From positions 186,001 to 250,000 of the forward strand of contig QNQO01005892.1 in NCBI GenBank assembly GCA_003290165.1: a stretch of DNA of 64,000 bases. The letters are read 5' to 3'. The position numbers were made by a program, and so were the translations under genes. Shown in pieces: positions 42,645 through 51,532 of the stretch. The stretch is from Berberis thunbergii. Lineage: Eukaryota; Streptophyta; Magnoliopsida; Ranunculales; Berberidaceae. The notes below the pieces were generated by a model. The model was not told the DNA's origin and did no database searches. It saw only the letters and a program-made list of their open reading frames with translations. How positions within the stretch are numbered: the first letter of the stretch is position 1; each line of letters starts with the position of its first letter.

Positions 42645-43853
42645 CTTTGAAGCAGAAGCAATATGGGGCACAACAATAGCATTTTTCATGTCAGCATCAG
42701 CGAGGCCTGGTTTCATGTAAGGCTCATCCTGTTAGAAGAGAATGGATTATTAATTAGTTAATGCTCAAAACTTGACTTTGCTTTTGTAAATTCTCACTGG
42801 AAGAAAAAGGAGGGATAAAATACCTCGAAGACATCAAGGCCAACCCGGAACATTGGGTTCTCTTTCAAGTGCTCCACCAAAGCTACTTCATCAACTACAG
42901 GACCTCTACTGCAGTTTATAAGAATTGCTTCCTAAATTTTGAAGATTGCTGCAGTTTAGCCCAGGAGTTTCATATAATATACATGTTGATCGTGAATTCA
43001 GAAAACAAGCATGCATCGAATGTCACCTTCTTCATTTTAGCAAGGCTATTCTTGTTAACCAGATGATACGTAGTTTTATCCAAGATCGGATGAAGACTAA
43101 TCTGGGGAAAACAAAATTTTATTCTCATTATTCAAACCGTCACAAGTTACAAATAGAAATCTTGAGAAAATGTTCATAATGTGGGTGTCAAAATTAAGCA
43201 CAACAGCCTCACCACATCAGCCTCTACGAGCACTTCTTCCATAGACGATGCTCTTTTCCATGTAACATGTGCTTCTCCATTGGATTTCAGGAACTCTCCA
43301 TAAGCTACAACAGCAACAACATGAGTACTGCAGAAGGCTTTTGCAAATGTAGGTAGTTCAAGCCGAGCATACCTGTAACAAACTTCTCTAGTCGTGTCGA
43401 TTGGTACAAATCGTAGTAAATTAGGTTCATTTTGAACCCTTCAATCTGTTAAAACAACACATCATTTATGAGGGATGGAATATTTAAGTTATTTTGCATG
43501 AATTGCTAGCCATCATATGAACAAATTCAGCATGAATAGATTACCATCATCCTAGCATAAGCAGATCCAATACGGCCAGCTCCAATCACTCCCACAGTCT
43601 GCCCCTTGAGCAAGTTCCTTACAAATCTACATATAAACACGGACCCAAATAATGTACTTGCCAGAATCTGTTGCTCCTGTTCATGTATCAATTGTCGAAA
43701 AAAGTTTAGTGATAGTCATAGTATCTCTTACAAATGTGGAAGCCATCCATCATTTAAGCCAGCTCTCATGAACTCATCTGCTTCGACTATTCTTCTGGCA
43801 GCTGCTAGTGAAAGTGAAGCTGCTAATTCTGCCGTTGTCTCAGTGAGTACACC
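42645..43853 (-). pseudogene. HPR1: Captured internal exons of peroxisomal hydroxypyruvate reductase
   Basis: Seven consecutive exons on the minus strand: 43853-43732, 43626-43545, 43445-43373, 43304-43213, 43101-43027, 42931-42824 and 42728-42645. Joined phases all fit and give 212 codons without a stop. Recognisable parts: GVLTETTAELAASLSLAAAR; LLKGQTVGVIGAGRIGSAYA with the NAD-binding G-x-G-x-x-G; YYDLYQSTRLEKFVT; TWKRASSMEEVLVEADV; SLHPILDKTTYHLVN; INCSRGPVVDEVALVEHLKE with the substrate Arg; VGLDVFEDEPYMKPGLADAD; NAIVVPHIASASK with the catalytic His. The normal enzyme reduces hydroxypyruvate to glycerate in photorespiration (about 386 residues). The N-terminal catalytic exons and the last exon, with the C-terminal peroxisomal tripeptide, are missing, so the enzyme cannot be made. 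Every intron has GT-AG borders. Confidence 0.94.
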
Positions 43854-44111
43854 CTACAAAGTAACAAGATTTATGCAAAGTCAGCTATGCTTGAAGACCT
43901 ATCACATGAAAGAGTTACTTTCTTTACGCTCTGTTAGTTCAAAGAACTTTACAAAACCAAATCTGAAACAAAGAAATAAAAGAGCTGATGAACAAAGACA
44001 GCTGACTTTCATCTAGAGAAGCTAAAAATATTCTACAACATTATTGAAACTTCTTTTCTGTAAGAAAAAAAAAAGGTTTCTCCTTCTCATTAATAGCTTT
44101 TTTTTTTACAG

Positions 44112-44260
44112 ATTGCGAGTGGAAAGCACAAGCAGGAAACGCCTGTGCTGCGTCATTTGACTGGAGCTGCAGTGGCATCTGCAGATCAGTAGAAAGAATG
44201 GAAGAGGTGCATCAGCGATGCGGGGAGGGCGATAGAGCTGTCCGGCATACTAACTTCTGA
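44112..44260 (+). pseudogene. Captured terminal exon, Cys-rich, unidentified gene
   Basis: Preceded by a strong acceptor (T-run then acag at 44108-44111). In the phase-1 frame it reads [18 protein letters not shown], then [19 protein letters not shown] and [12 protein letters not shown], then TGA at 44258-44260. Five Cys and a W-S-C-S-G-I-C core look like a conserved protein end rather than chance, but I do not recognise the gene. The alternative frame ([18 protein letters not shown]) is also open for 27 codons. It lies on the strand opposite to the other captured exons, so it came from a separate capture. Confidence 0.5.
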
Positions 44261-45185
44261 AACTTGCCTCATACTCAATTCACACACAGTTTACTGTAAT
44301 ATATGTGTATGCAAAACCATGTTCTGGACAATGCCATCAACCTGATTTTTTATTGTAGCATGATCACAGTTCAGAAAGTAAAATTACAAACTGTTTATTA
44401 GGGAGATTATGGAGAAACTAGAAAAGACCACCCACCTTATCATTTATCCTAAGTAGCAATTGGTCTTCTCTCATTTCGGCTCACTCTCTTTGTTGTTTTG
44501 TCTCTCCAATTGACAGGCCATGTCAACATAACAAAACACACAAGTCTTCACTCCCACTCCCAACTCCAAATTCAATTCAACATACAAACAAAGAAGGAAA
44601 ATGGAGAGAAAGGGATTCTTGAATGAGTGAGTCTAGAGTGTGATCACTATTGCTTTTCCACAAGTGATGGGAACTCATATGTTTTAAGTCATTATAATGT
44701 CTTTGTCTTTGTCTTGTCTGTTTTAAGTCATTATTTTGTGTTTGTCTTTGTCTGTTCTGAGTGTGGGACTTAATAATTGCCAAATTAATGCCAAGTTAGT
44801 ATAATTTCTTCTCTTAATGCCAAATTAATGTAAAAAATGAATCATCTCAATTATGGGGTCTCTTGAACAAAAATGAGCAATAAAACCACTCAAAATGCAT
44901 ACAATGCAAGTCCATAAGACCAAAACATTCAATCATTGCCATACTTCTTCAACCATGAAGGAATTCCATAAAAACCCATTTCTCTTAATCAATGAAAAAG
45001 ATTAAAAACTATTCCAATCCAAGATGAAAAACACGAAATGATCATAATCAATGAAATGAGAGAAAAGACCAGGGATCTCAACCCCATAAAGAGAAACCAA
45101 TACCCATTGTGATCATTATATGAAATGATAAAGCAAACCAACCCACAGTAAAAAAAAAAAAGCAATGAATTTGTTCAAAATTTAC

Positions 45186-45259
45186 CTTTTCTTCAAATCA
45201 GGAAGAGAATAATAACTCCCAAATTTTGCTCTTGGAACTGGAAAGCCCAGAAATAAAAG
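45186..45259 (-). other. Possible captured exon, unidentified
   Basis: A 74-base stretch with a T-rich acceptor (tttttgtag) on its upstream side and a donor (aaaaggtaaat) after it on the minus strand. One frame reads LLFLGFPVPRAKFGSYYSLP followed by DLKKR, which has a protein-like look. It lies upstream of the HPR exons in the same direction. No family recognised; could be chance. Confidence 0.3.
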
Positions 45260-46009
45260 CTACAAAAACAAAACACCAAAATCAGTTCAAAAGAAAAAAA
45301 CCCAAAAGTTTCTTGCAATCCAATCCTCCTAACAAAATCACACACCATAGTCATTATTCGCCAAGGTAAATATCAAACCAAATCTATTTCTTCCAAAACA
45401 AATGAAAACATACAATCAAAACCCAAGATCACATAAACACAGTTAACCAAAATTTTCTGTACTGTTGTTCACGAAAGTTAATATTTTTACTCTAAAAATT
45501 TGTAAATAAAATCAACATGAGATAATTTTACAATATCAAATCCATTTGAAATGAGAGTTTTCTGGTAACTTTTATTAACTTGGTAAGTTTTAATATTTAC
45601 AGTAAGTAGTGACTTTTAGAAACCCCATCATATAGTATGATTGAGTGATTTCCTATATCATATAGGCTATGCATTGATTGGAAAGTTTTAAAATCCCTCA
45701 ATATTTTGATTGTTTTATTTCAACAAATAATCTATTTGATCATGAACTTGCATTTGATTCATGGGATTTTATTTCATTCTATATTTTGAATTTTGTTGTT
45801 TAGGGAAATAAAATAACATGAAATAAACTTGATTTATTATATAGAATCCATTTCAGAATGAGAGCTTGATCTTGGCAACTTTTGTTGGTAATTTTTAATT
45901 TTTAATTTTGTGGAAATTTCTAACATACCCATGATCAGATCTGTGGTAAATACTTATACATTACAAAATAAAAAATGGAATTCATTGAACTGAAAGAGAT
46001 GAACTCACA

Positions 46010-46400
46010 GAGGTATTCGTGAGTCTCTGATGCGACGGAGTCACAGAGGAGGAGAGGAGATCACAGAGGAGGAGAGGAGATCGCAGAGATGAGAGATATT
46101 CGAAAGAGGTGAGATCGAGCCTCTGATGCGATGGAGAAGAAGAGATCTTCGATCAGCCCTTCACAGAGACGAGGAGAACGAGATCTTCGTGAGTCTCTTA
46201 TGCTCCTCTTCGATTCTCAACTCTTCCATCAACACCACCAGTACACCACCAGCTGAGATCGGTAGAGGGATCAGTGGAGAGATTTAACATTTAGAGATCG
46301 AGAAATAGAGAGGGAAGAAGACGAGAGACATACCTGATGTTTTTGCAAAAACTTCTTCAGTTGATGTGAAGAGAGGCGAGGCTGATGAGGGAAGAATCGA
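46010..46400 (-). promoter_or_regulatory. CT-rich leader-like sequence at the right end of the TIR element
   Basis: On the minus strand the sequence is a long CTC/TCT-rich leader with a duplicated phrase (ctctgtgatctcctctcctc, twice, about 46035-46075) and a caggtatgt donor-like site at about 46330. A short upstream-type frame starts MEELRIEEEHKRLTK near 46223. Such stretches are common at transcription starts in plants, and it precedes all minus-strand exons in the element. Promoter activity is inferred only. Confidence 0.35.
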
Positions 46401-46592
46401 GAGATTTTAGGGTCGCCAAAAGCTTTCCCTGGGTGAGGCGAGGCGTACGATTCCCATCAAATGTGGGAATATGCGGCACGTGCTGGCATCTCTCACCCAC
46501 CAGTAAACTCTTAAACAAACACCCTTAATGCTATTCCAAGTGGGAATAGGATTCTTAATCCCATGGAATGGATGCAACCAAACACACCCTAA

Positions 46593-47341
46593 GTGAATAG
46601 CAGTGGTTATAACACTTGCCATTAAATTCAGTCGTTATACTCTTCAGGCCCGTCATTCTTTATTATACATTTTGAGTTTGATGTTCTCTTACAAAACCAA
46701 AAACCTAAAGCCTAAAGGGCTAGGCCTCTAGCGCTAGGACAACGATCTGGCCATGTGATTGTGTTCGAATGGAGGGTATTGGGTATCTCAAGGAAGATGG
46801 AGGGTATGGAGTCTAGCCTGCTAAACAAACTGCTTACAACAATACTCATTTTTGTTTCTTAGTTCTTAATTGTAATATTCATCTAATTAAATAAATATAA
46901 ATTGTTTAGAATATTAAATTGTAATATCCGTCTAATTAAATTGTGTAAAATAATAAATTGTAATCCCCGTCTAATTAAATAAATATAATTTTATAAATTG
47001 TATAGAACATTACCTTGTGTGTACTGATAAAGAGAATAAAAGTATGTGTGTTTATGAGTATGTTTAGCTAAAATTAGGAAACCCTAAAAGAGTTTGACCT
47101 TGATTAAAATATCTAGTCACATTCTCTTATACAAAAAAATAAAAATCGAGGTAGCTCTACTTAAAAAAATATGAAGAAATGGGTGAAAAAATACAGTCTT
47201 CAACCTTGGGTCTAATGAAAAAATGTGAGTGAAACTCTATTGATTTTCAATCTTTAGTCTATTGCGACTGTTCTTCGATCTTCGATCTTCGATATTCGAT
47301 ATTCGATATGTCTTCGTTTGTATTGTTGATGTTGCTTTGGT
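46593..47341. other. No gene seen; short AT-rich tandem repeat
   Basis: At about 46866-46990 a phrase aattgtaat-(t/c)-ccgtctaattaaat is repeated three times. Near 47275-47310 a tcttcgatattcgat simple repeat. Otherwise AT-rich without features. Confidence 0.5.
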
Positions 47342-47346
47342 TATAT

Positions 47347-47920
47347 TGTGAGAACCAAAAATAATTCGTAGCCCAATAGGATAAGGAAATTCAAAGATTT
47401 TGGTTATTCTCGAGATGCTCGAATATTACCCACGAAAGTTACTAGTAGAGGAAACCCAAGTTTGGATCCAATGCAACTCAAGTCTGGGCCCAATATAACT
47501 CAGCAGACCATTTCTTTCTCAGTGGAAGATTAATGTTCAGTGCTGACCACCATGCTCAGTTGAGCACACAAGCTTGCAGGAAAGGCGTTTCGAAACAAGA
47601 AGTTACAATCGCCAACGGAAAATTACAACTATCTACAGGAGTTACAACTACCCAAGAGAATGTACAATCGCCTACAAGCAAATGATTCACTCATCTGCCA
47701 GCAGCTTACTCGTTCTGCCTCTATAAATAGTCAAACACAAAGCCATCTGAATGCAACTTTTTCTTGAATCACAATTCTCTCTTCAAATATAGAGAAATAA
47801 ATATTTTCCTAAAGGCATTACTCTAACTTTGGCATTACACCGATGTCAAGAATTAATCTTCATCTTATGCAAATTGCTTTGCGTGATCATCATGTGTTTC
47901 AATGAAATTTTGCATCCACA
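47347..47920 (+). repeat. 5' LTR of element 1
   Basis: Starts tgtgagaaccaaaaataat, ends ttgcatccaca. TATA box ctataaatag at about 47721-47730. The G-box minisatellite present in other family LTRs is reduced to a single degenerate unit here. Confidence 0.92.
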
Positions 47921-47945
47921 AATTAGTGCTTTCAATGAGAGCTTG
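47921..47945 (+). promoter_or_regulatory. Candidate primer-binding site of element 1
   Basis: Immediately after the LTR: aattagtgctttcaatgag. The same phrase as aattggtg(c/a)tttcaatgag follows the 5' LTRs of elements 2 and 3 (55161 and 61379). I could not assign the tRNA. Confidence 0.55.
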
Positions 47946-48026
47946 AATTAAACTCATTGCATGCTTTCTTCCATTTATAAAAAAAAAAATTGTTCATTCA
48001 ATTTGAATTTTCTTTCACATACATTT

Positions 48027-48615
48027 TTTCAAAGTTCTTTTTCAACACAATAGTGGGAACTTAAAACCAAACTAGCAAAAATAACATTAAACAGTCGTCT
48101 TCTTGAACCAGACTGGTTTAGTCGCTTTCGATCGGACAACCACTAGTAGTAGGTTTACCACCGTCGGTTGATCATCAATTGCAATTTTCTGCCCTACAAC
48201 CGAGCCCAATGGAAATGAAACAAGAAAATCTTGAAATTCAGGTTGTCAATATGCATTAATGGCAACATAAAAGGGTGTGATGACCAATTGCATCCTTAGC
48301 TTTCAAGAAAGGTCTACCCGCAAATCACCGATTATATGGCGAGTTGTCCATGAAACCAAGGAAAACTCTTGCTGAAATCTTCATCATGGCAGAACGTTAT
48401 GCATCCTGGGATGACAAAAAAATTAGTGTTAAGGCACCAAATGTACCCGAGAAAGATAGTCTACATGCACTAATGAATGCAGATCAGAAAGAGGATAAAA
48501 ATATAAAGGGTGACAAACGTAGAACACACTTCCCAAGAAAAGACTCCTCAGCCAGTAGAACATACACAAAGTTCACTGTTCTGATCAATCAAACTCTCCA
48601 GTGCAAAAGAATCTG
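48027..48615 (+). pseudogene. gag: gag remnant of element 1
   Basis: The N-terminal part (48027-48240) is the counterpart of MVGTRNQTSK... in element 2 but has stops. The capsid core is deleted: at about 48265 the trace jumps to the SLAFKKGLP segment and continues GELSMKPRKTLAEIFIMAER, YASWDDKKISVKAPNVPEKD. The last open part ends at 48615, just before the integrase remnant. Confidence 0.75.
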
Positions 48616-48668
48616 ATGATTGTGGCAATCGACCATTTCACAAAGTAGATTGAAGCAGAGGCGTCCTA
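48612..48668 (+). pseudogene. pol: Integrase core remnant of element 1
   Basis: LMIVAIDHFTK, stop, IEAEAS: 17-18 residues of the first catalytic Asp region of gypsy integrase (V-A-x-D-x-F-T-K-W-x-E-A-E). Nothing of RT, RNase H or the integrase zinc finger precedes it. Confidence 0.7.
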
Positions 48669-49020
48669 GCCTTTTTATTTTTAGCTTTTAAAAAAGTGCA
48701 ATGTACATGTAAGAAAAAACTTGATTGTATTTTATCTGTTTATTGTATTTTATCTCTTCAACAAGAGACTCCTCATCTGGTAGAACATACACCGAGTTCT
48801 CTGTTCCGGTCAATCAAATTCTCCACGAAAAGAACCAACCTTTGTGGAAAAGACCGCCGCCAATGAAAGAAGATTATGCAAAGAAAAGATCCGAACAAAT
48901 ATTTACATCTACCTCAGTAGAGGATACGTGCTTCTCAGCAGATAACAGACCTTCTTCAGTTTAAATAGGGAAATACGAGAATTCGTTCTACATGTGCTTC
49001 AACAGAAGACATTCATAACT

Positions 49021-49800
49021 ACAAATATTTATGTACACCTTAGTAAAAGATGACACTCTCCGTGAGTAGGTAATTAAATGCATGGACGCATCTTATCGAG
49101 ATTACTTAAATCTGTTAAAGTATAGTCAAATTGTCAGTGGACCACACAAGCAAAATGTCTCAGTAGAGAATCACACCTCAATAGAGGATGACACTCTCTG
49201 TGAGTGGGTAATTCAATGCATAGATGCATCTTATCAGGATTACTTAAATTCGTTTAAATTCAGTCAAGTGGTTAGTAGACCACACAAGAAAAATGCATCA
49301 GTAAAGGATCACACCTCAGTAGAGGATGACACTCTCTATGAGTAGGTAATTCAATGCATGGAAGCCTTATATCGAGACGACTTGAATCTGTTTAAGTTTA
49401 GTCAAGTAGTTTTTTTTTTTGAAAGGCAAGCAGGGTTTTTATAGGATCCCAGAACCCATAAAGATGTCGCAAGCTAGGTTTGAACCCGTGACCTAGATTT
49501 AGTCAAGTAGTTTGCAAACCACACAAACAAAATACCTCAGTAGAATATGACATTCCCCGTGAGTGGGTAATTCAATGCATAGAAACATCTAATCATGACT
49601 ACTTATTTATATCTATTTAAGTTTAGTCAAGTGTCAACAAACTACCCAAATAAAATGCCTCAGTAGAGGATCACACCTCAATAGAGGATGACACTCTTCG
49701 TGAGTGGATAATTCATTTAATCAATCACTGGTCATAGAATCATCTTACTCGGGATTACTTAAATTCGTTTAAATTTTGTCAAGTGGCCAGCAGATTACAC
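49021..49800 (+). repeat. 138-base tandem repeat in element 1
   Basis: About five units, each with acactct-cgtgagt-ggtaattcaatgcat and aagtttagtcaagtggtcag; gacactct landmarks at about 49051, 49191, 49331, 49548 and 49689. Two units are open in one frame (49082-49345) and encode a 46-residue repeat (DASYRDYLNLLKYSQIVSGP, then SVENHTSIEDDTLCEWVIQC). A SINE interrupts the third unit. Confidence 0.88.
49410..49497 (-). mobile_element. Short SINE-like insertion (88 bp) with 13-bp TSD
   Basis: Perfect target duplication tttagtcaagtag (49397-49409 and 49498-49510). The insertion has an A-tail (T-run at the left on the + strand) and, on the minus strand, ggtttgaa/ggttcaaacc, a good match to a tRNA-type B box. 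The A-box half is missing, so it is 5'-truncated. Its 3' end, cttgcctttcaaaaaaa, resembles the 3' end of the LINE at 30813. Confidence 0.75.
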
Positions 49801-50913
49801 AATGTTTTCATGCAATTTTCAAGATAAATAGATTTGAATCCATGATTAATTTCCTCAAGTTATGCTTAAATTTCGACTTAAGCATATCGAAAACTCATGA
49901 AAGAGGTCAATCAAGCTTTTGTGCCCTTAATGCAAATATTTCTAAGTTAGCAGACCAACAAACATACACAAAGTTTGAGGATCATAAAAGCAAAGAATAC
50001 TACTACTTGACATGAAGTCACCATCAACTCCAAATGAAATTCAAAGTCTCACTAGTATAGCAGCAACTTTGGGTTGATTCTAGAGTAGATCAGCAGACAA
50101 ATCCAAGAGATGACCTATGCATCTACTTGACAGTTTCAAATGTAGCAGTTAGCTCAGTTCTCATCAGCGAAGAGTTTGAGGCACATCTTCTTCCCAGATG
50201 CTTGTCAAAAACTCATGAAATGAGCAATAAAGTTGAGCTAATACGACTTGATCTACCGGCCGATGATAAACTTAAAGGCTCAAGCTTTAGCAGGATTCAT
50301 TCCCTCCTCAACTGGAGAAACAAAGTCAGCTAGCAGATCATTGTCGCATCCTTTAACAAAATCTACTAGTCGAGGACAACTATAAATGCTTGAGCCTAAT
50401 TAGCAAATTTCATAGTAGAATTTGCTATCTTCTCAATCGGGGAAACAAAGTTAGCCAGTAGATCAGTGTCGCATTAGACTCTTCAACTTATGCTGAGGAA
50501 ACAAGGGCAGATCAATCCAAAGATATGTGGCATTTATATATGGATTGGTCGTCAAATCACAAAGATGTCAGAGCAAAATTTGTTTTATTCACCTAATGAT
50601 GATTCTCAACATGGACAAAGTCTAAAAGCCCATGAAACTATTATGTGTGACTCATTCGGTAGATCACCTCATCTACAACAGAAGCCTCTACATGCAAATT
50701 ATTTTGTCTTCAATAGACGACATTTCAACAACAATAGAAGTCTCTACATACAGATCTTTTACTTGTATCAATAGAGACAGATAAGTCAGCAAGATCAGGG
50801 GCATTCTACTTCTATTTTTTTGTAGGGATCCTTAGTGAAAATACATCTCATTTGCTTTTAAGTAAGAAAGAAAAAAATTTGTTAGTTTAAAAGCAAAGGA
50901 GATGAGGGGCATT

Positions 50914-51527
50914 TGTGGGAACAAAAAATAATCCTTAGCCCAATAGGATATGGAAGCCCAAAGATTTTGGGCTATTCTCGGATGCCTGAATATTACCAAC
51001 AAAAGTTACAAGTAGAGAAAGCCCAAGTTTGGGCTCAATGCAGCCCAATCTGAGCCCAATATAACTCAACAGAACATTTCTTTATCAGCAGAAGAGTAGT
51101 GTTCGACATTGACCACCATGCTCAACTGAGCACACAAGCTTGCAGGAGAGGTGTTTCCAAACAGGAAGTTACAACCGCCAACGGGAGGTTACAACTATTT
51201 ACAGAAGTTACAACTACTTAAGAGAAGTTACAACCACCTGCAAGCAGATGACTCACTCATCTGCCACGTGTCTCATTCATTTGCCAGCAGCTTACTCGTT
51301 TTACCTCTATAAATAGCCAAACACAAAACCATCTGGAGGTAATTCTTTCTTGATTCAAAATTCTCTCTTCAAATACAAAGAAATAAATATTTTCTTAAAG
51401 ACATTGCTTTAACTTTGGCATCGGAGTCCCCGTGGCAGGCACTACACCGGTGTCAAGAATTAATTTCTATATTGTGCAGATTACTCCACGTGATCATCAC
51501 ATGTTCCCGTGAAAATTTGCTTCCACA
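50914..51527 (+). repeat. 3' LTR of element 1
   Basis: Starts tgtgggaacaaaaaataat, ends tgcttccaca. One CACGTG (51265-51270) in the minisatellite region, TATA-like ctataaatag near 51307. Differs at many positions from the 5' LTR. Confidence 0.92.
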
Positions 51528-51532
51528 TATAT

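Larger units (their letters stand above)
41014..46589. mobile_element. PIF/Harbinger-type TIR element (5.58 kb) carrying captured gene exons
   Basis: A perfect 17-bp terminal inverted repeat, gggtgtgtttggttgca, begins at 41014 and its complement tgcaaccaaacacaccc ends at 46589. The 3-bp target duplication TAA flanks both (41011-41013 and 46590-46592), as made by PIF/Harbinger transposases. No transposase or Myb-like ORF is visible; instead the interior holds exons of at least two unrelated cellular genes on the minus strand (42088-43853), a Cys-rich exon on the + strand (44112-44260), a possible further exon (45186-45259) and a CT-rich leader-like stretch (46010-46340). It is thus a gene-capturing, non-autonomous element in the sense of Pack-type transposons. 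Confidence 0.88.
47347..51527 (+). mobile_element. Non-autonomous LTR element 1 (4.18 kb)
   Basis: LTRs at 47347-47920 and 50914-51527 start tgtg and end ccaca; the 5-bp target duplication tatat (47342-47346 and 51528-51532) is perfect. Internal: candidate primer-binding site, gag remnant with a large deletion, a short integrase remnant, a 138-base tandem repeat, a long non-coding tail and a polypurine tract (aaaagcaaaggagatgaggg, about 50889-50910). No protease, RT or RNase H. Same family as elements 2 and 3. Confidence 0.93.

Noticed and set aside
42645..43853. A functional hydroxypyruvate reductase gene
   Set aside because: First exons and the last exon with the peroxisomal signal are absent, and the block sits within a TIR element joined to another gene's exons.
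49410..49497. A tRNA gene
   Set aside because: Only a B-box-like half is present, with an A-tail and a target duplication, which fits a SINE remnant.
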